A stretch of 17,659 bases of DNA. Source: an uncultured Duncaniella sp. (GTDB taxonomy: Bacteria > Bacteroidota > Bacteroidia > Bacteroidales > Muribaculaceae). Below the pieces are notes generated by a model, which saw only the letters and a list, made by a program, of their open reading frames with translations, had not been told where the DNA came from and made no database searches. The stretch is from positions 1 through 17,659 of the forward strand of contig CAJUKP010000035.1 in the NCBI GenBank assembly GCA_910587165.1, written 5' to 3'. Of the stretch, positions 6,116 to 14,146 are shown piece after piece. Numbering within the stretch: the first letter of the stretch is position 1; every line of letters begins with the position of its first letter. Both the position numbers and the translations under genes were made by a program.

Positions 6116-7690
6116 TCAGTATTGCAGGTAGATGAACGGGACTATGTCACTTGACCTCACCTGTATGACGGCGAGAACCACCGCCGCCAGGATGATGGCC
6201 TGAAGCAGGAGCGGGGAGCTCATGAACGAGTGCTTCACCCTCGCGCCGAGGCGGGAAGGGGCTATGTGCAGGAGATAGCCTGTGGCCATGGCTATGACTA
6301 TGGTGAGGTATCCGCTGATGAACTGTGGGGCTACGGAGATGTGGAAATCATTGATGATCTGATGCCACATCATGTAGAAATCGTCCATAGAGCGTGATCG
6401 GAACAGCATGAATGTGGCAGTCATGAGCATGAATGTGAACACCATATTGAATCCCCGTGTCATGGCCGATTTCTTCACGGGAGTAGAAATGACACTGATC
6501 TCACCGGTCTCGTTGACTACAGTCTCTGACACGGTGGCGGGGAAAATGCGGAGAAGGCTCTTGTGGATCACAAGCAATGCTCCGTGTACTGCCCCCCATA
6601 TCACATACATCCATGAGGCGCCATGCCAAAGACCACCCACGACCATGGTGATGAACTGATTGAAATATGCGCGTGAACGCGAGCAGCGGTTACCTCCGAG
6701 CGGTATGTAGACATAGTCGCGCAGCCATGTGGAGAGTGAGATGTGCCAGCGGTGCCAGAACTCGGTAGGGCTCTGGGCCTTGAACGGGGCATTGAAGTTT
6801 TCCTTGAAACGGAAGCCGAGAAGCAGGGCTATGCCTATGGCCATATCGCTGTAGCCTGAGAAGTCGCAATAGAGCTGTATGGTGAATCCGATCGACGCCA
6901 TGAAATTCTCAAATCCGCTGTAAAGTGCGGGATTATCAAACACACGGTCGACGAAGTTGCCTGAGATGAAGTCGGCTATCACCATTTTCTTGATAAGTCC
7001 GAGAATGATGAGCCAAACTCCTTCCGACACCATATCGCCCGTGATCTCCGGATTTCCCTTGATCTGTGGGAGCATATCCTTCGCACGCACTACAGGGCCG
7101 GCCAGCAGGGGCGGGAAGAATGTGAGGAAGAACATATAGTCGAGAAGGTTGCGGCAAGGTGTGAGCTGCCCGCGATAGATGTCGACAATATAGCTTATGG
7201 ACCTGAATGTGAAGAAAGATATACCGGCGGGAAGGATGATGTTGATGACATCCATATCCGTGGTCATGAAACGGTTGATGGTGTCGATGATGAGGCCGAA
7301 GTACTTGAAATAGACAAGCATCCCCACATTGACGGCTATGTTTGTGAGCACTATCAGTTTCATCACCGTCACTCGGCCGCGGCTGAGCGTCGAGGCCTTC
7401 TGCATGGCAAGGCCAAGCAGGAAGTCGCTTAAAGCCACTCCAAGCAGTATGAGACAGCATAGTCCCGACGACTTGTAGTAGAAGTAGAGCGAGAACAGTA
7501 TGGTGAATACCATCCTCCCGGTTCTCCATCCGCGCAGCATACGGTAGACTGCAAGAAATCCCGCAAACAGCATCAGGAACAGTCCTGTGTTGAAAAGGAG
7601 TGGTTGGTGAGAGTCATAGCTAAACGTTTCGACCACCTTAGCCAGGTCGATGTTGAGCTTCTCAAGAGCTTCGGCGCAGCTTGTGTCCAT
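6116..7690 (-). CDS. MBOAT family membrane O-acyltransferase (AlgI/DltB/PatA-like)
   Basis: A 524-residue polytopic inner-membrane protein with about a dozen hydrophobic segments. MBOAT hallmarks are present: YFKYFG (127-132), PAGISFFTFRSISYIVDIY (154-172), FFPPLLAGPVVR (191-202), FWHRWHISLSTWLRDYVYIPLGGNR (311-335) and the catalytic histidine motif GGLWHGASW (352-360, His356). AlgI-type proteins pass an acyl group, usually acetyl, from a cytoplasmic donor across the membrane to a partner that modifies polysaccharide or peptidoglycan. It is last in a run after two exported SGNH proteins, 29 bases behind the nearer one, as expected for AlgI/AlgJ- or PatA/PatB-like modules. The polymer acylated is unknown. 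No terminator is visible before the convergent esterase gene. Confidence 0.93.
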   Translation of the reverse strand: MDTSCAEALEKLNIDLAKVVETFSYDSHQPLLFNTGLFLMLFAGFLAVYRMLRGWRTGRMVFTILFSLYFYYKSSGLCCLILLGVALSDFLLGLAMQKASTLSRGRVTVMKLIVLTNIAVNVGMLVYFKYFGLIIDTINRFMTTDMDVINIILPAGISFFTFRSISYIVDIYRGQLTPCRNLLDYMFFLTFFPPLLAGPVVRAKDMLPQIKGNPEITGDMVSEGVWLIILGLIKKMVIADFISGNFVDRVFDNPALYSGFENFMASIGFTIQLYCDFSGYSDMAIGIALLLGFRFKENFNAPFKAQSPTEFWHRWHISLSTWLRDYVYIPLGGNRCSRSRAYFNQFITMVVGGLWHGASWMYVIWGAVHGALLVIHKSLLRIFPATVSETVVNETGEISVISTPVKKSAMTRGFNMVFTFMLMTATFMLFRSRSMDDFYMMWHQIINDFHISVAPQFISGYLTIVIAMATGYLLHIAPSRLGARVKHSFMSSPLLLQAIILAAVVLAVIQVRSSDIVPFIYLQY

Positions 7691-7719
7691 ATCAGACAGC
7701 TTTTCGATTAAGAGGTTGA

Positions 7720-9117
7720 TTATTTATTGTCGCGCAGAGAATCCATTATTGCCTCGTAGAGCAGGCGCCCTTCGAGATTGTAGGCCTTATGTGTGTGGTG
7801 GACGCGGTCTTTGGCAAAAAGTCCGTTGTTGATCCATGTCGTGCTTGATCCTGAACCTCCTGCCACGTCATACCAGTCATAGACAGCTATGCCGTTTTCC
7901 TTTCCATAGTCGAGTATAGCCTGACGCAGGGGAGCGATGTTGCGGTTGACAGCGTATGAGCGCACTGAACGGTTCACCGTGCGGTAACGGGCTTTTCTTC
8001 CCTTGCGGGCTTTTCCCTTGACCCTTACTTTCTTGGTGGTTGTCACTGACCGCTGACACTCCTGTGGTGTTGTGAGAAGTATAAGCGCGTCCGGATTGGC
8101 TGTGGTTATGTTCTTCACAAGACGGTCGATGGACCGGGTGAAAGCTCTTGTGTCAAGTTTCCCGAATGCCTCGTTGGTTCCCAGCGAGATTATGACGAGA
8201 TTCGGCTGCAGGGGATTGATGCCCACACCCACATTGCCGATACGGTTGTAAGTCTCGTATGCGGCTCCGTTGTTGCCGATGGCATGGTAGAACACACCGG
8301 GCCGACCGCCCGACAGGGATGCGCCGAAGAGTGTGAGGTCGCCGGCGGATGAGAAGTGTACGGTTATCTCGGTCTCCTGGGTAGGGAGTATGATCTGTGT
8401 GTAGTCACGTGAAGGGATGGCCCGGTGCTGTAGTTTTGTGCCGTCAGCAGTGGTCACGTTGTTGACAGACAGACGTCCGGAGTGGAAGATCGTGACGGAG
8501 GAGAAGGGGTTGTAGTCATCGCGTCCGGAAGTGGCCACAGTGAAAGACCCGTTTGATGTTGTCGGACGGATTGACAGTCCTGTGAATCCGACAGTCTGCC
8601 GCCATGAGGAGCTCATGAGCTTGTTCGGTATCCAGGATCCCGAACTGCTGAACGAATAGTCGGTAGGCTGATTGGTGCCGCTGAGTTTAAGTGGGGATAT
8701 GATGCCGCGTCCGGCATTGCCGAAGTCATATTGCAGGAGCTCACGTGTGGTTCCTGTGGAAATGTCAGCCTGGATATGGCTGTCACCTATGTGGACAATC
8801 GAGACGGGTGATGATGCCGACGACTGGAAGGCCTCGCGCAGTTTTGACCAGTCCGCACCGTTATATATGATGCGGTTTGAGGCTGTGCGTATGAAGGAGG
8901 GCACCGGTATATCTATGTCGTCTGCCTCGTCAGGGATGATCACTATGTTCTCACGCACATCACGGTCATCATCCTCGACATCAGATACAGTCTCCTCATC
9001 CATCACCTCTTCACCGGCTTGAGGTTCAGCGGTCAGTTGCTGGGCCGAGAGGGGTGTGACGGTTAACAATGCCGCCGCAACCGGCAGAAATATATTTCTT
9101 ATGTGGGTAATTCTCAT
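7720..9117 (-). CDS. Exported SGNH/GDSL-type hydrolase or acyltransferase
   Basis: A 465-residue periplasmic protein with a signal peptide (MRITHIRNIFLPVAAALLTV..., cleavage after PLSA, about residue 25). An acidic linker follows (about 35-65, rich in Asp and Glu). SGNH block I is HIGDSHIQAD (109-118, nucleophile Ser113); the block III position reads SLGTNEAFG (311-319), with GTNE in place of GxND; block V is DRVHHTH (437-443), supplying Asp437 and His440. A strongly basic insertion with many Lys/Arg lies at about 362-379. The start is ATG 9117, which overlaps the upstream stop as ATGA; an open extension to 9222 lies wholly inside the upstream gene. It is translationally coupled to the other SGNH gene and followed by the MBOAT, so a role as acyl-transfer partner is the best inference. 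Confidence 0.85.
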   Translation of the reverse strand: MRITHIRNIFLPVAAALLTVTPLSAQQLTAEPQAGEEVMDEETVSDVEDDDRDVRENIVIIPDEADDIDIPVPSFIRTASNRIIYNGADWSKLREAFQSSASSPVSIVHIGDSHIQADISTGTTRELLQYDFGNAGRGIISPLKLSGTNQPTDYSFSSSGSWIPNKLMSSSWRQTVGFTGLSIRPTTSNGSFTVATSGRDDYNPFSSVTIFHSGRLSVNNVTTADGTKLQHRAIPSRDYTQIILPTQETEITVHFSSAGDLTLFGASLSGGRPGVFYHAIGNNGAAYETYNRIGNVGVGINPLQPNLVIISLGTNEAFGKLDTRAFTRSIDRLVKNITTANPDALILLTTPQECQRSVTTTKKVRVKGKARKGRKARYRTVNRSVRSYAVNRNIAPLRQAILDYGKENGIAVYDWYDVAGGSGSSTTWINNGLFAKDRVHHTHKAYNLEGRLLYEAIMDSLRDNK

Positions 9118-10499
9118 TGCAAATTGTGTTGTATGGCTTTGAAAAGCTCGTCGGCGAGACGTGCGCCACCTTTGTGGGTCATGTGGATATAATCCTTGTT
9201 GATGAGCCCGGCATTGCTCCATTCCACCACGGCGTCCTCGCCACCCATTGCCTCACGTGTGTCCCAGAACAGGCAGTGGGCTCTGCGGGCAGCATCGCGC
9301 TGGGCCGAGATCATGGCCGGGGCAGTGGACATTGATCTGACTGTGCCGCCGCGCTTCTCACCTCTGTCTCCTACGCCCATCACAAGGATGTCGGCCCTTG
9401 GATAGCAGCGGCGCACGTGATTGATCACATCGACCATACGTGACGAGTAGAGGGAGTAGTTCTTCTGCGAGGCTGACATGGCGTTGATGCCAAACTCAAG
9501 GATTATGAGGTTGTAGTCGATGAATGAAGCCATCTGGCGGCACAGCGGGACATTGACTTTGGTAAGTGTGATGCCGGAGAAGCCGCGTGATGACATACAG
9601 TCGAGACTCACACCCTTCACACCGTCAAGCCATACTCCGAGACACACCAGCGAGGTGGAGGCGGTCTTTAGCTCGAACGACGAAGTGGGGGTGGCAACCT
9701 CTATGCATTGAACGGAATCGGAGGCGGCTATATTGCGCTCTTCCCACTCGCCACCTTCCGTTTTAACATTGATTACGGAATTTTGTGGGGAAATGAAAAG
9801 AAAACGCGAACGTTCCCACGATGAGGTGTGGGCGAATGCGTCGGTGCCACGGTAGGCGGCATTGGCAGGGCCGGTCGGTAGGGAATACTGTTCCGCCAGG
9901 TCAATATAGCGCGGGTCAGGCTTTTTATTGGCCATGAAAGTTTTCCATCCCTTTCCCTCCTGACGCACAGACTTGCGGAAACCGGGAAAATCCGAGTGCA
10001 TGGACACATATCCGACGCCGGCGCCGCCGTAGGCATCCTGCAGTTTCTCCCTGAGATCCTGAGTGAAGATGTCTCCCTCGATGTAACTGTCACCGACGAC
10101 AGCCACACGTGCCAGCGATCCGGTCTCGATGGCGTGGCGGAACTGAATGAGCCCGACGCCGTCGGTGGTATAGTCCTCTATGACCACAATGCCCCCCTGC
10201 CGCGGAGCTTTGGGAGCGGAGATAATGGTGTCGATGGGCTGGGAGAGCACAGAATCGTTGGCAGTGAGCGGATTGCGTTCCTCGGCCTCTTTCATGGCCT
10301 TTACCAGTTCCGGGTCGATCTCTTCCTCGGGATTCGCCACATCTTCCATAACGCCGACCTCCTTGAGAATGTCTGAGAAAAGTGAGAAATCCTTTACACG
10401 GCCTCCGGTCCATTTGGAGAGGGGGAGGAGAGATACAATGATGACTATGATGATAGCGGTGGCTATGATGAGCAGAGGGCTTCCTTTCTTGATTGCCAT
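9114..10499 (-). CDS. Membrane-anchored SGNH/GDSL-like protein
   Basis: A 461-residue protein with one N-terminal membrane helix (about 8-27, after MAIKKGS) and no obvious cleavage site, so it is probably anchored facing the periplasm. A linker (about 50-100) leads to an SGNH domain: VVGDSYIEGD (134-143, Ser138), LEFGINAMS (334-342) in the block III position, lacking the Asn-Asp of GxND, and DYIHMTH (436-442) with Asp436 and His439. The catalytic Ser-Asp-His set is therefore retained while the oxyanion asparagine block is altered. It resembles its downstream neighbour in layout, suggesting an old duplication. The stop overlaps that gene by 4 bases, and its start is 9 bases after the isochorismate synthase stop. 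Confidence 0.83.
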   Translation of the reverse strand: MAIKKGSPLLIIATAIIIVIIVSLLPLSKWTGGRVKDFSLFSDILKEVGVMEDVANPEEEIDPELVKAMKEAEERNPLTANDSVLSQPIDTIISAPKAPRQGGIVVIEDYTTDGVGLIQFRHAIETGSLARVAVVGDSYIEGDIFTQDLREKLQDAYGGAGVGYVSMHSDFPGFRKSVRQEGKGWKTFMANKKPDPRYIDLAEQYSLPTGPANAAYRGTDAFAHTSSWERSRFLFISPQNSVINVKTEGGEWEERNIAASDSVQCIEVATPTSSFELKTASTSLVCLGVWLDGVKGVSLDCMSSRGFSGITLTKVNVPLCRQMASFIDYNLIILEFGINAMSASQKNYSLYSSRMVDVINHVRRCYPRADILVMGVGDRGEKRGGTVRSMSTAPAMISAQRDAARRAHCLFWDTREAMGGEDAVVEWSNAGLINKDYIHMTHKGGARLADELFKAIQHNLQ

Positions 10500-10508
10500 T
10501 ATGTGATG

Positions 10509-11690
10509 TTATGCTTTAGAACCTTGATATTGGATGAATTCCCCATCGCGGAGATCATAAACGCGTGTCATGGAGGGATTGCAGTCGGTGATTATGGAGC
10601 TGAGCACAGCGGTCTTGTCGGCGGTCTCTTTCCATTCATCCTCCTCAACGGAGTCGGGCATGATTCCACCGCCGGCATAAAGATTGTAGATCCATCCCCC
10701 GTCTGTCCCGAACACACCGAAGGCTGCAAAGGCACAGCGGAGGTTGACAAAGGCGTATATGCAGTTGTCGATGCGTACACCTACCACTCCGGCATAGCAC
10801 TGCCGTCTGTGGCTCTCAAGGGTGTCTATCTCAGCTATCGCCACATCGACCGGAATGCCTGCCACAGCCGGGGTGGGACTGAGGGTGTCGATCACTTCAA
10901 TAGGGTCGGCATGACCGGTGGCTGATATCGGGGTGCAGAGGTGTTTCACCGCTCCGGTGTACAGCTCCTCCATAGGACTGGCATCCACGGTCAGACCGAG
11001 GTTGCTGAGGCTGTGTGTGATGTAGTCGGCCACATAACGGTGCTCGAGCAGATTCTTGTCATCCCAGTCGGCATCCGATCCGGCAGATTGTGTGCCGGCG
11101 AGAGCCATGGTGCGGAAGGTATTTCCGGCAGCGTCGGCAGACAGCAGCAGCTCGGGGGTGGCTCCAAACCATAATCCGGTCTCAGGTGTGTAACAGAAAT
11201 AGCGGAAAGTGTCCGGGGCGGAGGCGATGTATTCATCGACCACCTCCGTTATGTATCTGGTGGAGAAAATGCTCTCATGGCGTGAGAGCACTACCTTCCC
11301 GCCGTGGGTGCGCAGACGGTGGCGCATCTTGATGAATGCTGCCGAATAGCTCTCGCGGCGTGTCGACATCCTGAGCGGTCTCACATCGGAGGCCGGATAG
11401 ATATCTTTTAACTCAGCTATCAGGTCGGACAGAGTGTTCTCGTCATACTCAGGTCTGATTCCGGCCACGTAAGGCTCGTCGGCGTTGAACCGGCTTATGA
11501 AAAAGGTATCACACCCGTCAGCCTTGATGTTGTCATCATCCGCAAATGCATGGCATTCGCCATCCTTGTCGGGACGTGATGCGAAAAAACGGCACTCTTT
11601 ATGCCCGGGGAGGGCAAAGAGTGCGAACGGGATATTATATGTGAGGCAATTATCGACAGCCTCAAACTGTTTGTCAGTTATCAGTTTCAT
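10509..11690 (-). CDS. menF: Isochorismate synthase (MenF/EntC family)
   Basis: A 393-residue chorismate-utilising enzyme converting chorismate to isochorismate, the first step of menaquinone synthesis. Family motifs are GGKVVLSR (130-137) with Lys132 as the likely base that activates water, FGATPELLL (175-183), TMALAGTQ (194-201), KNLLEHRYV (212-220), LSPTPAVAG (270-278), YAGVVG (299-304) and LYAGGGIMPDS (337-347) with the Mg-binding end. The activating lysine and SPTPAVAG favour isochorismate synthase over anthranilate synthase. ATG 11690 (MKLITDKQFEAV) is chosen; it lies inside the rimO end, giving a 17-base overlap. No menD, menB or other men gene is adjacent, which is unusual. A siderophore role is possible but menaquinone is likelier in Bacteroidales. 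Confidence 0.88.
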   Translation of the reverse strand: MKLITDKQFEAVDNCLTYNIPFALFALPGHKECRFFASRPDKDGECHAFADDDNIKADGCDTFFISRFNADEPYVAGIRPEYDENTLSDLIAELKDIYPASDVRPLRMSTRRESYSAAFIKMRHRLRTHGGKVVLSRHESIFSTRYITEVVDEYIASAPDTFRYFCYTPETGLWFGATPELLLSADAAGNTFRTMALAGTQSAGSDADWDDKNLLEHRYVADYITHSLSNLGLTVDASPMEELYTGAVKHLCTPISATGHADPIEVIDTLSPTPAVAGIPVDVAIAEIDTLESHRRQCYAGVVGVRIDNCIYAFVNLRCAFAAFGVFGTDGGWIYNLYAGGGIMPDSVEEDEWKETADKTAVLSSIITDCNPSMTRVYDLRDGEFIQYQGSKA

Positions 11691-12999
11691 CTTCGAGTGG
11701 AACCCCCGCGAGTTCAAAGGGGTATGCATCGGTGATTTTAACGTTATAGAATCTTCCTCTCACGAGGGGACGTGTCTTTCTGACGAGCACTTCCGGATCC
11801 ACTTCGGGTGAATCGGCTCCGGTGCGGCCAACATAATAATCATCCTCCTCACGGTCGATGATCACTCTCTGCACTGTGCCGACCTTGAGCTGCTGGAGTT
11901 CAGCGGAAATCTCTTCCTGAATCTTCATCAGGCGGTCCAGACGATCCTGCTTCACATCTTCGGGTATTGAGTCTTCGAGGTGTCGGGCTGCATAAGTGTC
12001 CTCTTCCTCACAATAAGCGAACGCGCCCATACGGTCAAAGCGTTGCTCCTTGACAAACTCCACGAGCTCGTCAAATTCCTTTTCCCCCTCGCCCGGGAAT
12101 CCCACCATCAGTGTGGTACGGATTGTGATCCCCGGAACACGGCGGCGTATCTCATCAAGCAGAGCGCGGGTCTCGGCCCCGGTGATGTGGCGGCGCATAT
12201 TGGACAGCACATTGTCCGATATGTGTTGGAGCGCTATGTCGAGATAGCGGCACACGTTCGGGCGTGAGGCCATGACATCAAGCAGTTCAAGCGGAAACTC
12301 GTTGGGGTATGCATAGTGAAGTCTTATCCAGTCCACCCCGGGCACATCGGATATCGCTTCAACAAGGCGGGCTATCTCCTGCCGGCCATAGATGTCAATG
12401 CCGTAGGAGGTCAGATCCTGTGCTATGACATTGAATTCCCTGACCCCTCTGGCAACCAGCATCTTCACCTCCTCGACAATTTCCTCGACGGGGCGCGACT
12501 TGTAACGCCCGGTTATGAGCGGAATGGCACAGAACGCACAGAAACGGTTGCATCCCTCGGCTATCTTGAGATAAGCGTGATGGCGCGGGGTGGTGATCAC
12601 ACGGTCGTAGGGGGCGGATGCCGGGTGGCGTCGCGCAAGCTCGGTCACCAGTCCGGCCCAATCGGTTTTTCCATACCATAGGTCAACCTCAGGGATCTCG
12701 TCGGGAAGCTGGGATGCATAGCGCTCCGACAGACACCCCATCACATACAGACCGTCGATGTTTCCGGCACGGCGTTCCTCGCCCCACGAGAGAATCTCGT
12801 TGATGCTTTCCTCCTTGGCATCACCTATGAAACCACAGGTGTTGACCACGATGTGACGGCGTGACTCACCGGCGAAAAAGGATTCGTCGGCGGCATCGGT
12901 CACAGTGTAGCCCACGTCAGAAAACATTCTCATGAGCCTCTCGGAATCAACAAGATTCTTGGAGCAACCGAGGGATATGACAGCTATCTTGTCGGTCAT
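11674..12999 (-). CDS. rimO: Ribosomal protein S12 methylthiotransferase RimO
   Basis: A 441-residue radical-SAM methylthiotransferase that adds a methylthio group to the conserved aspartate of ribosomal protein S12. The N-terminal UPF0004 domain has the three auxiliary-cluster cysteines Cys12 (SLGCSKNLVDSE), Cys55 (NTCGF) and Cys89 (MGCL). The radical-SAM cluster is CNRFCAFC (Cys150, 154, 157), followed by IPLITGRYKSR, the RimO-type sequence rather than MiaB. QDLTSYGIDIYG and the LQHISDNVLSNMRR segment are also family-typical. A C-terminal TRAM domain (about 370-435) completes it. The start is 3 bases after the ftsY stop, and the 3' end overlaps the isochorismate synthase gene by 17 bases. 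All catalytic residues are present. Confidence 0.96.
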   Translation of the reverse strand: MTDKIAVISLGCSKNLVDSERLMRMFSDVGYTVTDAADESFFAGESRRHIVVNTCGFIGDAKEESINEILSWGEERRAGNIDGLYVMGCLSERYASQLPDEIPEVDLWYGKTDWAGLVTELARRHPASAPYDRVITTPRHHAYLKIAEGCNRFCAFCAIPLITGRYKSRPVEEIVEEVKMLVARGVREFNVIAQDLTSYGIDIYGRQEIARLVEAISDVPGVDWIRLHYAYPNEFPLELLDVMASRPNVCRYLDIALQHISDNVLSNMRRHITGAETRALLDEIRRRVPGITIRTTLMVGFPGEGEKEFDELVEFVKEQRFDRMGAFAYCEEEDTYAARHLEDSIPEDVKQDRLDRLMKIQEEISAELQQLKVGTVQRVIIDREEDDYYVGRTGADSPEVDPEVLVRKTRPLVRGRFYNVKITDAYPFELAGVPLEDETDN

Positions 13000-13002
13000 A
13001 TC

Positions 13003-13968
13003 TTATTTTTCTCCGAAAAGTGACTCGACAAAGGCGCGCTTGTCAAATACCTGGAGATCGTCGATCTTCTCGCCCAGTCCGATATATTTCACGGGTATCT
13101 TGAATTGGTCGCTGATGCCGATCACCACGCCGCCTTTGGCTGTGCCGTCGAGCTTGGTGATGGCGAGTTCGTTGACCTGGGTGGCGGCTACGAATTGTTT
13201 AGCCTGCTCGAAAGCGTTCTGACCGGTGGAGCCGTCAAGCACGAGGAGCACCTCGTGCGGCGCATCGGGCACGAGTTTCTGCATCACGTTGCGCACCTTG
13301 GTGAGCTCGTCCATCAGACCTTTCTTGTTGTGCAGACGGCCTGCCGTGTCGATGATTACCACGTCGACGTCATTGGCAATGGCGCTCTGGAGGGTATCGA
13401 AAGCCACTGATGCCGGATCGGCTCCGAGCTTCTGTTTCACCACCGGAACGTCTGCCCGACGTCCCCACTCCTCAAGCTGCTCTATGGCGGCGGCACGGAA
13501 TGTATCGGCCGCACCGAGCATCACTTTGTTACCTGCCCGCTTGAACTGGGCCGCCATCTTGCCGATTGTGGTTGTCTTGCCCACTCCGTTGACTCCCACC
13601 ACCATTATCACGTGGGGGCGGTTGCCTTCGGGCAGGGTGAAATCGGGCAGCGAGGATGAGTTGTCGTTTTCGGCGAGCATCTCGGATATTTCCTCGCAGA
13701 GCAGGCGGTTGAGCTCCGACGAGCCGACATATTTGTCACGGGCCACACGTTTCTGTATGCGGTCGATGATACGCAGGGTGGTGTCGACACCGACATCAGA
13801 GGTCACAAAAACCTCTTCGAGGTTGTCAAGCACATCATCGTCTACTGTCGATTTACCGGCTATGGCGTGGGAGATACGGTCGAAAAACCCGCGCTGGGTC
13901 TTCTCAAGGCCCTTGTCGAGTGTCTCTTTCTTCTCTTTATTGCGTGAAAACAGGTCGAAAAATCCCAT
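13003..13968 (-). CDS. ftsY: Signal recognition particle receptor FtsY
   Basis: A 321-residue SRP GTPase that docks SRP-ribosome complexes at the inner membrane. The short N-terminal amphipathic start MGFFDLFSRNKEKKE suits direct membrane binding; the long acidic A domain of proteobacterial FtsY is absent, as is usual here. The four-helix N domain is at about 25-100. G1 is GVNGVGKTTT (125-134), the insertion-box motif is DTFRAAA (155-161), G3 is DTAGR (207-211), G4 is TKLD (271-274), followed by GTAKGG, and the closing GLGEKIDDL (297-305) is characteristic. It is the first gene of a long run with rimO (3-base gap) and has its own promoter. Confidence 0.97.
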   Translation of the reverse strand: MGFFDLFSRNKEKKETLDKGLEKTQRGFFDRISHAIAGKSTVDDDVLDNLEEVFVTSDVGVDTTLRIIDRIQKRVARDKYVGSSELNRLLCEEISEMLAENDNSSSLPDFTLPEGNRPHVIMVVGVNGVGKTTTIGKMAAQFKRAGNKVMLGAADTFRAAAIEQLEEWGRRADVPVVKQKLGADPASVAFDTLQSAIANDVDVVIIDTAGRLHNKKGLMDELTKVRNVMQKLVPDAPHEVLLVLDGSTGQNAFEQAKQFVAATQVNELAITKLDGTAKGGVVIGISDQFKIPVKYIGLGEKIDDLQVFDKRAFVESLFGEK

Positions 13969-13997
13969 AATTCAAGAGGGGGGTTGGTTAGAATGTG

Positions 13998-14028
13998 CAA
14001 AATTACAAAATATCCACATAATTTCCAA
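13998..14028 (-). promoter_or_regulatory. Promoter of the ftsY-rimO run
   Basis: On the minus strand TAATTTTG (13998-14005) fits TAnnTTTG. A TTG (14026-14028, within GTTGG) lies 20 bases further upstream. The leader to ATG 13968 would be about 23 bases. It sits between the leuB terminator and ftsY, so transcription of the six-gene run could begin here. Confidence 0.55.
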
Positions 14029-14076
14029 CTTTCACAAAAATAGCTGACCGGCGCGGATTCCCTCCCGATATGATAT

Positions 14077-14120
14077 AAAAAAAGTATGTGCCGGATGCCG
14101 GGGCATCCTGACACATACTT
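14077..14120 (-). terminator. Intrinsic terminator of the leu gene unit
   Basis: An outer 9-bp stem (AAGTATGTG at 14082-14090 with CACATACTT at 14112-14120) carries an inner stem (GGATG at 14093-14097 with CATCC at 14104-14108, extendable inward by two C-G pairs). On the minus strand it is followed by a T7 run (A7 at 14077-14083). It lies 26 bases after the leuB stop, marking the end of the leu transcript. Confidence 0.87.
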
Positions 14121-14146
14121 GAATTCTATAGATCAGTGGTCTGTTC

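Noticed and set aside
6936..7529. A 197-codon minus-strand frame inside the MBOAT gene
   Set aside because: It is a His/Arg/Pro-rich out-of-frame reading wholly within a membrane-protein gene whose own frame carries all MBOAT motifs.
9118..9222. 35-residue N-terminal extension of the secreted SGNH gene
   Set aside because: It lies inside the upstream SGNH gene and would bury the signal peptide; the ATGA overlap at 9117 is the expected start.
13226..14047. A 273-codon plus-strand open frame antisense to ftsY
   Set aside because: It is a low-complexity Ser/Arg-rich translation opposite the fully conserved FtsY GTPase domain, so it is a shadow frame.
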